NCBI GenBank assembly: GCA_012845835.1
Contig: JABAKD010000023.1
Location: forward strand, 1,289,343 to 1,353,342
DNA from: Undaria pinnatifida
Taxonomy: Eukaryota; Sar; Phaeophyceae; Laminariales; Alariaceae
Direction: 5' to 3'
Length of the DNA: 64,000 nt
In this document: one piece after another, positions 48,811 to 60,195 of the stretch
Numbering within the stretch: position 1 is the first letter of the stretch
How the letters are laid out: every line of letters begins with the position of its first letter
Made by a program: the position numbers and the translations under genes
Notes under the pieces: model-generated
What the model saw: only the letters and a program-made list of their open reading frames with translations
What the model was told of the DNA's origin: nothing
The model's database searches: none

Positions 48811-49495
48811 TTAAATCGACACACGACGCGTATAAAAATACGTGAAAGTGTGGACAGCTTAAGCTTTGTTTTTCCCCATCCGCCAGAGGATTAGAAAAAA
48901 TATATATGAAAAGTTGACGGGGCATTTTGGACGAAGAAAAACCAACCATTGCCTTGTTATCGTAGCGCAAAGTTTTCTCAGCACAAGGACTTAAGATTGC
49001 AGGGGAACAGGGGGTTCAATCGATGGAGTGACCCCAAGTCATCTCAAGAAATGGCCCACAAAGTGATCCTCCTACCATACAAGTACGATTGTTTGGTTAT
49101 GTTTTTCATAAAATTGGCACTCTTTAGCTTTATATCCCTGTATCGCCGTTTTGTTGAGGCGTTTTGTTCGTCCTTATTGTAGCGTAGTCGATGATATTTT
49201 TCATCAGGTCGCACTTTCATCTTCTTGGAAAGAGTACATTTTATTTTTCGGTACAGATCCCTTTGAGCGATGATCCTGTAAAAAGTACGGGTGCATCTCT
49301 CCGGTACCACGTGTCCGGTATCCGCACTGCCTGGGTGAAGATAGTGATGTCAACGTCCGCCGTTAATTTTTTGTATATGTTAGACCCCGCCATCTTTTAT
49401 CTGTGTTTTATTTTTCGTCATCCGGCGGATGGGGAAAGTAAAGGTTGTGCTCACACCACCTCCACGTACTTTTTTACGCCGCGTTTGTCAATATA
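48811..49495. mobile_element. Non-autonomous element with degenerate inverted ends of about 80 bp
   Basis: The left end has AATCGACACACGACGCGTA, a TACGTGAAAGTGTG block and TTTTTCCCCATCCGCC. The right end in reverse complement reads TGACAAACGCGGCGTA, GTACGTGGAGGTG and TTCCCCATCCGCCGG. A solo left end is at 33514-33605. The interior ORFs (77 to 101 aa) have no transposase motif. Confidence 0.55.
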
Positions 49496-51389
49496 ACCAA
49501 ACTACATGGTAGCAATCTAGCGCGAGCTGGAGTTTCCTTTTTCTCATGTGGTAGCGAAAGCGCGGGCTGTCTCTATCGTTGCTTGACAGTACCACTTCAA
49601 CAGAACTCGATGCCGTTTTATGCGGAAGCGTAAGTGTGCCGACCCAACTTGACCCCTGGCGATGCGGTGAGGGACGCCTAGTACAATGGTGGTGCACCAC
49701 GCATTTTTCTGGGGTTTCCTCAATTTGGGAGCATCTAGACTTCGCCAAAACTGATCGGAGAAACAAAAAACTGCTTCCTGATGAAAAATACCACGGCCTA
49801 GATACATGACGCGAGGAGCAGAGAACAAAAAATGGCCTTTTAAGAGCAATTTCGGGTTGGAGACCCGTCATCTGAAACAGGTTTGAACGAAAAGTGCTAC
49901 ATCTATCTATTATAGTATCACCCGTCACGGTATACTGGAGTTTGCCACTCGGAACTGCACCAATGGCGGCAGGGTTGGGCATGAGAAAGGTGTCTCAAAC
50001 AAAATAAATCACCGGCGAATACGAAACAATTTTGCACCGGGCTTGTACCATTTACGGGTTCACCTACACATTCTGGCGTTGGTCGACAACATTAAAAAAA
50101 TTTTGCTGCTGCTTAGTAGTGGGGAAATACCGTTGTACATGATATTTACGAACCAGTCGCCGATGTGAATTCAACAAACCTAGCAGTTAATTCTGGATCG
50201 ACGAAAATATAAGACAATACAAGCACCGACACACCGGTGGTTTAAACGTGCGTTTAATATAGCTCTCGATCTATATTTTTGGACTACTTTCCGTCTGTTC
50301 TCTTGCTCTGAGGAATTTATCGACATTTATCATTTTTGTTGATAGTGCGTCACAGCAGCAGTCGACAAAAATATTCATTTAATCACAACAGCGGAATGTA
50401 AACCTTCTCTGTCCCAAAAACCAAACGTGAAACTACAGAGTGAACGACGACGCCGGCCTAAAAATGCAGGGCCGAACATACGTACAAGCCGCAAATTTTT
50501 CATTCACTCAACTAGCCCAACGCTTTCCAGTGAAATATAGTAAATTAATCGGTGTGACGCGACGTTGCGACTAAAAGTAGAGGTAGTTAACATGGGGTCA
50601 AGGCGATTGTAAGATGGCCAAAGCTGATGTCCGACAGCCTTTGTGCGTTCGTACTCGCCCAACAACCATTCCAAGCTTTTCTCCTTGAGGATGCAAACAT
50701 TGAAGTTTGATTTTGCCATCCGCAGGATTCCAAGCCAACCCCATAGCAAAATTGTCATCCAAATATTTTTCGACGGATTGGACACCAAGTACTAAGTGCA
50801 ATGTGTTTGAAGTTGTATTGTATGGCAAAAAACGTAGTATTTACGCTTTGTCTCAGAGGTTCTGCCTAAGTCTAGATACATTGTCATCACTGTGGTGTTT
50901 GTGCTATCAGCAATTTACGTGGGTTGGAGTAGTAGTGCTGGTATATGCAGATGGGCGGTCGCCCACTTAATGTGAACCTGTAGGTACTAGATGATTGGGT
51001 CGAGGCCCATGTATTTCATCGTGTACAACGGAAGATATCACACAATCCGACATAAACTACACAACAGTGTTTGTTCCCAAACACGAATCCCACCCAATCA
51101 AAAGTGTTGGACCTTTTACGTATCGCTCGACATCTGTGCACTGTCCGCGTTGTCGAGAAAACAGCCTAAACTTTCTACAGTTATACTTCCAACCCATAGA
51201 CTTATCAACTAACAACCTTCAACACCTTCCATGGAAGTGAATATACCTCCAATATACTTCAATGAATATGATTTTTCTTCCTATTTTTCTCATGAAAATG
51301 TCTACCGAAGCAAAGTTTGCTTCCACGGAAGTTGGCTAAATAAATCATTCATGAAGAACGTTGCTTTGGCAAAAATAAAATTACATCTG
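49496..51389. other. Gene-free interval
   Basis: A 164-aa minus-strand ORF (49488-49982) overlaps other ORFs of 101 and 76 aa and lacks motifs. From about 50000 to 51390 the DNA is AT-rich with short ORFs only. Confidence 0.4.
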
Positions 51390-51644
51390 TCGTGGAGCTA
51401 CAAGGTCCATACGAGTGGGATGGAAAATCGATGAAAATATATAGAAAGAAGAACTTCTTTGATGAACGTTGGTTCGCGGCAGCTTCAATATAATAGCATA
51501 TACACTGTAGTTGTAAGGGGACTCGATGAAATTACATCTGTCGTGGAGCTACAAGGTCCATACGAGTGAGATGGAAAATCGATGAAAATATATAGAAAGA
51601 ACTTCTTTGATGAACGTTGGTTCGTGGCAGCTTCAATATATAAT
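51384..51644. repeat. Tandem duplication of about 140 bp carrying an element tip
   Basis: AAATTACATCTGTCGTGGAG occurs at 51378 and 51530. Each copy is followed by TACAAGGTCCATACGAGTG, GATGGAAAATCGATGAAAA, GAACTTCTTTGATGAACGTT and CAGCTTCAATATA. The first copy ends with ACACTGTAGTTGTAAGGGGA, the start of the long-TIR terminus, cut short. The second continues into the fuller terminus at 51650. Confidence 0.85.
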
Positions 51645-51649
51645 AGCTT

Positions 51650-51790
51650 CTACACTGTAGTTGTAACGGGACTCGCCGACCTATATTCTTAACGAGGACA
51701 CACAACTCGTAATGCGCGCGATCGGAGTATCACACACAGCTTGCAAAGATGAGTTTTGACGAAATCTTCGATCTCACAGCTGGAGTGTAG
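51650..51790 (+). repeat. Truncated long-TIR element terminus
   Basis: The block from CTACACTGTAGTTGTAACGG to CACAGCTGGAGTGTAGTT carries all inner marks of the family terminus (GACCTATATTCTTAACGAGG, GCGCGATCGGAGTATCACAC). Confidence 0.85.
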
Positions 51791-51862
51791 TTCCATTTTT
51801 TATAATAATAGCTTCTCCATGGAAGTAGACCCAAGTCTATGGAAGTAGACCCAAGTCAGGAC

Positions 51863-52132
51863 TGACCAAGGCCACGGTAGGGGGGCTACCCCTATTTTCA
51901 CTGGTGCGTTTGACCCAGTCGCACGAGTGACTCTGTACCTCGCGGATGAAAATGGTTTACGCAGTGGTTTTGGAGCAGCTTAGATTACCTTTGCATTGCG
52001 GATTGATTTCGTCAACATAAAACTTGAAGAAAACTTAAGATCGCAAAGGAACAAAGGGGTTACACGCGCGAGTGACCCCTAACCACTGAAGTAAAAGGTC
52101 CAAAAGGGGACCCCCCTACCGTTGCCTGGGTC
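51863..52132 (-). mobile_element. Palindrome-bearing MITE, complete copy in reverse
   Basis: Left end ACTGACCAAGGCCACGGTAG, right end reverse complement GACCCAGGCAACGGTAGGGG. Palindromes CAGTCGCACGAGTGAC (about 51918) and ACACGCGCGAGTGACC (about 52063) lie one in each arm. It matches 47611-47878 in inverted orientation. Just upstream is a short tandem repeat of ATGGAAGTAGACCCAAGTC. Confidence 0.75.
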
Positions 52133-52639
52133 CCAGGTGTTTCCATCGAAGATGATAGAGGCTGCCCTGGAAATTGCTTTTTATCCATTGAAGTTCCGCT
52201 TCCATGGCAATTTTTTCAACTTCAATGAAAAAAAAAATGATTTTTCTTTCATTTTACTTCAATTTGCCAGCTTTGAGTCTGGTTGAAATTCCATGGAAGT
52301 AGGATATATATTTTCTTCCGTAAAGGTAAAATATACCTGCATGGAAGCTTAATGGAAGTAGTAGCTGGAAGCATCCAATCGACTTTGACTCGAAGACGCC
52401 AATAATAGTGTGGCTGATCGGACAGGTTTCAACGTGCAGCTCAAAAGGTTTCCCCAATGGAGACGCCGCAATCTGCTTAATTATAGGTTTTCGGACCTGC
52501 TCAACTTTCAGGAAAAGACAATCTCTTGACGTTGGTTGGTGTATGAAACAGATAAAATGTAGACCGTTTACGAGATCGAAATTTGTAAGTTTTTCTTTTG
52601 CGACGAATGTATCACACCTCGGACACATCAGCTCGCCGT

Positions 52640-53137
52640 ACCTCGAGCTAGCTCTTTTCGGAGCTAGCTCACCGGTGAGCTACGTAAGCTACACGAGCTG
52701 CACATGTTTTCCCCGGCTTGGTGAGCTACGTGAGCTACATGGCTGCACATGTTTTTCCCGGCTTGACCTATAGGCGGTAGCTCTGCTTCACAAGTTTCGA
52801 AGACTTGAGCAATAGGCGATAGCTCATCTGCCTGTGTTTCTAAACCTTGAGCTACAAGAGCTACATAGCTAGCTCATCTGCCCCCGAGATGAGCTATAGG
52901 GGCTACATGAGCTTCACATGTTTCCCCCGGCTTGAGCTATCGGCGGTAGCTCATCTGCACATGTTTCGAAGGCTTGAGCTATAGGCGATAGCTCATCTGC
53001 ACATGTATTTAAGGCTTGAGCTATTATAGGCGGTAGCTCATCTGCATATGTTTCGAGGGTTTGAGCTGTAGGCGATAGCTCATTTGCTCACGTTTTCAAG
53101 GCTTAAGCTATAGGCGATAAATGAGCTAGCTCACGAG
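52640..53137. repeat. Hairpin minisatellite array 1
   Basis: This is an array of about 42-bp units. Each has an inverted repeat, GAGCTATAGGCGATAGCTC, whose arms GAGCTA/TAGCTC can pair, followed by ATCTGCACATGTTTCGAAGG and CTT. Units vary (CGGT for CGAT, TTTCCCCGG for TTTCGAAGG). Some lengthen to GAGCTACATGAGCTAGCTCAT forms. The array ends 70 bp before the complete long-TIR element. A sister array is at 59606-60195. Confidence 0.9.
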
Positions 53138-53213
53138 CAGGGATAAGTGACCAATACAAGTACGCATAATAGAGCGACATCAACAAAAACAACCATATAT
53201 ATTATAAAAAACG

Positions 53214-56200
53214 AAAATACACTTCAGCTGTGAGATCGAAGATTTCGTCGAAACTCATCTTTGCAAGCTGTGTGTGATACTGCGATCGCGCGTATTACGA
53301 GTTGTGTGTCCTCGTTAAGGATATAGGTCGGCGACTCCCCTTACAACTACAGTGTAACTATCAGGGTCAACAGGATGATTTTAGTCAGTCTGTGCGCGGA
53401 AACTATAAAACCCGTTTCTGAGGGGGACAAAAACTGACAGCTGTGAAGGGAAATGTATCCTTTTATCAAGTGAATCTTGTAAGTCGAATAACTGGTGAGG
53501 GGGGTGGGGCGGAATTTTCAAGGACGTGGGGGCCTGGTTTTGATCAAAAGCGAGCGGGTTTGGAGGGGGGGGGGGGGGGGGGGGGGGGGGGAAGGGGGCA
53601 ATTAGTGCATGTAAGCTATAAATCTTTTCGAGGGGATAAATCTGACGGATTTGGCACCAGTATATTATTGGGGGCTGGGGGGGGTGGTTGGGGCGAGGGG
53701 GGGGCAGCTCAATATGTGCCTGGAAACTATACATTATTTAGAGGGGATAACTGCGACGGTTTTGGAAAAAATACATCAGTTTATCATTAACCATATATAT
53801 ACATACTTTTCACTTTTTGTACGTGCCAGGTACAGCAGTATCAGAGATGTGAACAATATTATTTTACTATATGAGATCAGATCTGCTTCTGTTTTGAAGG
53901 CTTGATGTAAAGGAAAGGAACACCACTCAGCGATCATCTACTACACGTTAGGGCATGTTCCTTTGAGCACCACTAACAAGAGCACCAGACATGGACGCGC
54001 CACTACAGGACCACAAAATCTGTGACGACAGTGGATAGAAAGTAGGACGTATAATCGTACACTATAGTCAATAATTTTTATAACGTGAAGAGTAAGTACA
54101 GACAGCTATGTTAACATTGCGGTAAACCACACGACCAAGCTATTACGCAGGGTATTTCGTGCCTCCGTCTGTTTACATGATTGCCTGACAACCTCTACCA
54201 TACCATACGTAGTAGCATATGCCTAACGAAATAAAGTCACCCTCGCGTTCAATACTGGTGACATCGCATGTCCACGTGAGACAACCTCTACGAAACGCAC
54301 TAGCATATGCCTAACGAACTAAAGTCACCCTCGCGTTCAATAGTACTGACATCGCATATATATGACATCGCTTGCCCACCTCGCCTGCTTTATTTGTAAG
54401 ATCATCTCTGTCTTAGAATTGACGACCTCACAGACCCACAGCAGCACGGTGAAAATCATGGGCGTGAAATCGTACATTTGAGATAAGAATAAGTTGAAAA
54501 GGAAGCACAGGCAGATCTGCTAAAATTGCGGTAAACCACACTGCCGACCCATCGCATACCCACCTGAGACAACCTCTACGAAACGCAGAACCATATACCT
54601 AACGAAGTAAAGCCACCGTCGCGTTCAATAGTGGTTACATCGCATATATATATATGACATCGCATACCCACCTCGCCTGATGTACTTGTAAGATGTACCT
54701 CTGTCTTAAAATTGACGACCGCAGAGCCCCACATCGGCAAGGTCAAAATCATGGGCGTGAAATCGAAAATTTAAGACAAAAATAAATTGAAAAGGAAGCA
54801 CAGACAGATGTGTTAAAATTGCGGTAAACCAACTTACCAACCCATTACGTGGGGTATTTCGTACATCCCGTCTGCATGATCGCCCCCCAACCGATACCAA
54901 GCGAAGTATGACTAACGAGGTAACGTAATTGAGCGCGTGAATACCGAGTATGACTAACGAGGTAACGTAATTGAGCGCGTGTATACCAAGCGACGATTCG
55001 CATTTCTCCCTCTAGTGCTCAATGGCGGAGAAAGTGCATGGCGACATCACGTCGCATGTTGTATTTGGCAATACGTATCTCTTCCGTATAATTAGCGATG
55101 TCAGAAAATATTGGTAACTATATGGTGGTGGTGACAAACAGTGCATGACCACATCACCTCGATTGTTCTATTTGGCAATAATACGTACCTCGTTCTTATA
55201 ATTAGCGATGTCAGAAAAAAATGGTAACTGCAAATATTCTACAAAATATTCTAGCTTTCGATCCATGTACAACATCAAAAATTTTGATCATTTAACACGT
55301 TATTTACTACATTTAAACATTTGGTTACATACTGCATCTAACATCAAACCTTTTAGAATGGTAAACATTACCAGGCAGATGATACGCACATATTGGAATG
55401 TCCCGCCCCCCCCTCCCCTCCCCCTCCCCAGGTCCCTCTTGTTGAAAAAACCCTCACTCCTTCCCCCCGCCCCCCCGCCTCCCCCGATCCCCCCCCCCTT
55501 TCCGCCTATTTTGTCCAAACGCCCCGCTCACAATCGAAATCGGCCAGAGTAATGCACACCTATACACAAGTGATATCACGTCATTACCTTTCTGACCATC
55601 CATGACGTAGTTTTCATTGTTTCCACCCACCCCCCTCAACCCCCCCTGCAACGCCCTCTCTTTTCCAACCACCCGCACGATCCCCTACACCTAGCATCAC
55701 GCGTATAACAGGCCTCTACATATTTTTGATCTCACAGCCGGAATGTAATTGAATATTATTTGTCACCTAAATCTCCTAAAAACTCCCTCCCCCACCCCCC
55801 CTATCTTTTCCCTCTCTCTTGCTCAAACGCCCCACCTTTTATTATCGAAATCCGCCAGATAAATAAACACTCCACGCACTGGATATCACCTCATTATCTT
55901 TCCAGAGCCATCAATGCCGCTGTTCCCCCTCCGCCCCCCCCCCCCCCCCCCCCTGCCCCAAACGCCCCCTTCTGCCCCACCACCCTCACCATCGCCTAGC
56001 TCTAGCACTACACGTAAAACAAACCCCTCACCTAAAACACTCTTTCCCCCCCCCCACGCCCCCTTCATCCCCCCCCCCCCCCCCCCCCCGCCCCCACCCC
56101 CCACCTCCCCAACCACCCTCCACCCCCTCGGACGCTCCGCCCTCTCTCTACTGACTGATTGTACCACTTACCTCAGGATATACATAATGCACTGATGCAT

Positions 56201-56782
56201 TCTTTTTAAAACCGTCACATTTAGCCCTTTTAAATAATGTATAGTTTCCACGGACAGATTGAGCTGCTCCACACGCCCCCCCCCCCCGCCCCAATCTCCC
56301 CCCCCCCACGATAAACTGGTGCATATATTTATATATTTTTTTTATTTATTTTCCCAAGACCGTCAGATTCACATTTACAAGGATTTAACGCTTCCACGCA
56401 CAAAATGCCCGCCCGTTCGCCCCCCCCCCCCCCCCCCTCCAACCCCGCTCGCTTTTGATCAAAACCAGGCCCCCCATCCTTCAAACCTCCGCCCCCCCCT
56501 CACCGGTCGTTCGACTTACAGGATTCACTTTATAAACGGATACATTTCCCTCCACAGCTGTCAGATTTGGTCCCCCTCAGAAACGGGTTTTATAGTTTCC
56601 GCGCACAGACTGACTAACATCACCCTGTTGACCCTGATAGCTACACTGTAGTTGTAAGGGGAGTCGCCGACCTATATCCTTAATGAGGACACACAACTCG
56701 TAATACGCGCGATCGGAGTATCACACACAGCTTGCAAGATGAGTTTCGACGAAATCTTCGATCTCACAGCTGGAGTGTATTT
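53214..56782. mobile_element. Long-TIR element, complete copy of about 3.57 kb
   Basis: The left arm (53214-about 53770) and right arm (about 56240-56782) are inverted copies. The tips read AAAATACACTTCAGCTGTGA at the left and TCACAGCTGGAGTGTATTT at the right. Each arm has the CGATC(G)CGCGTATTACGAGTTG block, GATATAGGTCGGCGACTCCC, CTACAGTGTA, a TATA-like GAAACTATAAAACCCG pointing into the element, and long G or C tracts further in. The centre (53780-55400) is AT-rich and contains repeated GTTCAATA(C/G)T.(G/A)TGACATCGCAT-type blocks at about 54245, 54340 and 54625. No transposase ORF is seen; all ORFs are readings of G/C tracts. It is therefore non-autonomous. Confidence 0.8.
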
Positions 56783-56924
56783 AAATTTTTGGAGTGTATT
56801 TCAATGTTTTATAATATAAATGACGAAATAGGTCGAAACACGGCAGAACTTGCTGTCAGCTATCACCACACAAGAAGCGCTCGCACACAACACAACACCG
56901 GCACCATACAGCAACACCCCCAGC

Positions 56925-57788
56925 ATGCCCACGACCCGGGACAGCGACTCTAGCAGCACTTCGGCTATAGACCAGGCGGGCGGCGGGCAGCAAGCGGACC
57001 AATCGATGGATGTGGACCCCACGAACAACGCCATCGATGTGGATGAAGACAACGATCAAACCGTGGTTGAAAACAAGGTGCGTAATTCAGAGGGTGTGAT
57101 TTTGTCCCCTTAGACAATGATGCTGCTGTTCGAGCTGCATCACCGAATCTGTATCTGTATGCCTTTCTGGAGTATTAGTAGTGTAGTTGAAGGGCAAGGG
57201 TCTGTACATGTACGTGGCGACTGTAGCTGTACGGGGTTTCATTACTCATGCAGGTGTTAGTGTATGTATACCGTACTCGCACGACTACAACAGGAACGAT
57301 GACAGTACCATTTAAAGTTTGTTGTGTGTTGTTGATGTTATTATACTTCTCTCATAATACAGATACCTTGTGCATGATGTGTGTACGAGATGCGTCGCTT
57401 GTTCTGCACTCTAACGCGTGCTGCGCATCTTCTGGCGCTGTGCTCACCAGCAGAAGGCGAAGGAGACAACCATGCGTGACATACCAAGACACCAATTAGG
57501 TTAAGGCGGTGCCCCGTCCCCGGCAAGACTGCGACCCGTTCTAATCGTGAACGACCATGGCGTGTGTTTCCAGCAAGACTGCTCGCAGCCAGATCCGAAG
57601 AAGCAGCGCTGGTACTGCGCGACCACATTCCTTTTGGAGTGCCCGCCCTGTCAGCGGAGCAGGCGTTTCAGGCGGTACCTCGGAGGCTTTCTAACCCTAC
57701 GGCAGATGTGGTGGCCCGTTCCGCGGGCGAAGAGAAGGGCGACGACGCCTGTGACGAGTACGAAGGGGAAATCTCAAGCTTCACGTAG
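56925..57788 (+). CDS. Tentative three-exon gene, acidic protein of about 138 aa
   Basis: Exon 1, 56925-57077, starts at the first in-frame ATG and gives a Ser/Asp-rich acidic 51-aa segment (for example MDVDPTNNAIDVDEDND), ending AACAAG|GTGCGT. Exon 2, 57451-57499, has acceptor CTCACCAG| and donor |GTTAAG and encodes QKAKETTMRDIPRHQL plus one base. Exon 3, 57574-57788, follows TGTTTCCAG| and gives ARLLAARSEEAALVLRDHIP onward, Ala/Glu-rich, to a TAG. All phases fit (0, then 1). A further exon after GGTAG| at about 57940 is conceivable. The start lies only 140 bp from the element tip at 56782, so the promoter may derive from it. No family is recognised. Support is splice-site consistency and coding-like composition only. 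Confidence 0.4.
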
Positions 57789-58182
57789 ACGCCTTGGGGA
57801 TAAATGGGGGCAGCGGCGGATCTTCTGCGTTTTGTGATGAGAGTTCAGCTGTTGTCTGCTTGTATATTTGGCGATGTAGATGGTTATGATTTCTTGTTTC
57901 TGTCTCTTTCTCTCTTCCTATGTTTGCACCTTGTGGTAGGATGCAGCCACGCAAGCCGTGTTTAAGGAACTGTAACGGTGTGTTCGGAATTCAGATTATT
58001 ATGCGATTCAATAAGTCCTTGTTAATGTGTGGTGGGTGGGTGGGTGAGCGGGTTGGGTTTCGCTGGCGTTGCAGCGTATTACTAGCAGTAGCCATATTAA
58101 TCGTGTTCATGTAGTTTTTATAAGTAAAGTATAAGTGTAAGTATGAGAGTAGATGCCAATGATAACATATATAATATATATA
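57789..58182. other. 3' flank of the tentative gene
   Basis: No ORF of note. The sequence TTGTGGTAG|GATGCAGCCACGC at about 57931-57953 resembles an acceptor followed by an open frame that stops after about 11 codons. Confidence 0.3.
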
Positions 58183-59116
58183 AGCTTCCATTAATCCCCT
58201 CTCCCCCCCTCCTTCCCCACAACCAGCACCATCGCCTAGACCAAGCACCGCGCGTATTGTAAGCCACTACATATATGATTAAAACGCGCGATCCGGGGAT
58301 TACACATAATGTTGCGAACATCAGTGTCGACCAAATCCGTGGTTTTCACATTATGTGTGACCTAAACCTCTTGAAAACCCTCCACCCCCCCCCGCCCCCC
58401 CCCCCCTCTTTTTTTTTTTTTTTCCTCGCTATTTCTTGCTTAAACGCCCCACCGACTATCGAAATCCGCCAGAGTAATAAACACTCCCACGCCCTGGATA
58501 TCGCCTGGTTCTCGTTTCAGAGCCGTCCGTGGCGCTGTTGCAATTCCCACCAACCCCCGCCCCCAACGCCCCCTCCTTCCACACCACCCGCACCATCGCC
58601 GAGACCTGGCACCACACGTATAGCTAACCCCTACATCAATGCGACCTAAAGCCCTCCCCCCCCGCCCCCGGCCCCCCCCGCCACATCCCCCCCCCCTCCC
58701 CCACAAAAAATATTGATAGTTTCCACGCAAATATTGACCTGCCCCATCCGTCCCCTCCCCCCCCTCCCCCCCTCCCACCCCCCTTTTGATCAAAATCAGC
58801 CACCCACGTCCTTAAAAACTCCGCCCTCCCCTCACAGGATATTCGACCTACAGGATTCACTTGATACACTGATGCATTTCCTGCCACAGCTGTCAGATTT
58901 ACTCCCCCTCAGAAACGGGTTTTATAGTTTCCGCGCACAGACTGCCTAACATCACCCTGTTGATCCTGATAGCTACACTGTAGTTGCATGGGGAGTTGCC
59001 GACCTATATCCTTAATGAGGACACACAACCCGTAATACGCGCGATCGGAGTATCACACACAGCTTCTTGCAAAGATTTGTTTCGACAAAATATTCGATCT
59101 CACAGCTGGAGTGTAT
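58183..59116 (+). mobile_element. Long-TIR element, one-ended copy of about 0.93 kb
   Basis: It aligns with about 35440-36351. C tracts are at 58382-58415 and 58655-58705. The inner-arm block GGGTTTTATAGTTTCCGCGC is at about 58917. The terminus ends CACAGCTGGAGTGTATA at 59116. The left end is truncated in the C-tract zone. Confidence 0.85.
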
Positions 59117-59149
59117 ATATATTTTTAAAATATATTGTAATAATACCGG

Positions 59150-59455
59150 TCGCCCCGGTGGCGTATCAGGTTATACTCGAGCCTGGTATAGGTCAGTTTC
59201 GTGAGTTCGAGCCCCACCGAGTGCACACTCGTATGAATTCGTTGGGTTTTTTTCTTGTTGACAAGTTGACTTGCGGAAAGCGCGAGGGCGTGAGTTAGCA
59301 ACACTCGATGAGCAATCGACGAGCAGTGGGATTGCTGAACCCTATGCGCGATAAAAATTGAAGGCAAGAACCGGGCAGGAGAAGGGTTGACACCTGTGAC
59401 CACGGCTTGTCCAGAAGCTGGAAAGTGAAAGGGTTCAAAGAAATAAGAAGAAAAT
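59150..59455 (+). mobile_element. tRNA-derived SINE
   Basis: The head resembles a tRNA gene. GGTGGCGTATCAGGTTA at 59157 has the D-arm/A-box look (TGGC..A...GG). GTGAGTTCGAGCCCCAC at about 59199 has the B-box/T-arm look, with four of five stem pairs and loop TTCGAGC. The two boxes are about 40 bp apart. After about 75 bp the sequence leaves tRNA form and continues as an unrelated body of about 200 bp, ending in an A/G-rich tail (AAAGAAATAAGAAGAAAATA at about 59439). It begins right after the element tip at 59116. Confidence 0.6.
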
Positions 59456-59605
59456 ATTTTTTTGAACAGTTTTGAACAGGCTTAATGCTGTCCTGTCGCT
59501 CCTACCGTCGTTGAAACTTCACATTCATGGTAAGCTGTACAACCCATATTATTCCTATACATTCGCACGTGTCCCAGAGGGTGGGCTTTTTCAGCTACTC
59601 ATCTT

Positions 59606-60195
59606 ACATGCATGTGCTAGCGAGAACGAGCTACAATGAGCTGCGTACATGAGCTATGATAACGTTCTCCGGGGGTGAGCAACAGGCGACAGCTCATCTG
59701 CACATGTTTTTCCCGCTCGAGCTATAGGTGGTAGCTCATCTGCACTTGTTTTGAAGGCTTGGGCTATAGGCGATAGCTCATCTGCACATTAACATGTTTC
59801 GAAGGCTTGAGCTATATTATAGGCGATAGCTCATCTGGACACATTTGCCCAGGCTGACCTAAAGAAGGTGCATGAGCTAGCTCATCCGTCCCCGGGATGA
59901 GCTATAGGAGCCACGTGAGCTGCACATGTTTCACCCGGCTTGAGCTATAGGCGATAGCTCATCTTCACATGTTTCGAAGGCTTGAGCTTTAGGCGATAGC
60001 TCATCTGCCCATGTTTTCAAAGCTTGAGCTACAGGAGCTACATGAGGTAGCTCATCTGCCCCCGAGATGAGCTATAGGAGCTACATGAGCTACACATGTT
60101 CGCCCCGGCTTGAGCTATTGGCGGTAGCTCATCTGCACATGTTTTCAAAGCTTGAGTCATACATGACAGATGAGCTAGCTCATGAGCTGTCCGGG
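59606..60195. repeat. Hairpin minisatellite array 2
   Basis: These are the same units as at 52640-53137, each built around GAGCTATAGGCGATAGCTC and CATCTGCACATGTTT. Longer variants have GAGCTACATGAGCTACACATG and CCCCGAGATGAGCTATAGGA. The array ends GAGCTAGCTCATGAGCTGTC. It has about a dozen recognisable hairpins. Unit variants are shared with array 1, so the two arrays had a common source. Confidence 0.9.

Noticed and set aside
49488-49982. 164-aa minus-strand ORF
   Set aside because: Overlapping ORFs lie on both strands, with no motif and no splice or repeat evidence for coding.
52640-53137. CRISPR array
   Set aside because: Repeats and spacers both recur, units are hairpins with variable length, no cas genes are present, and the context is eukaryotic.
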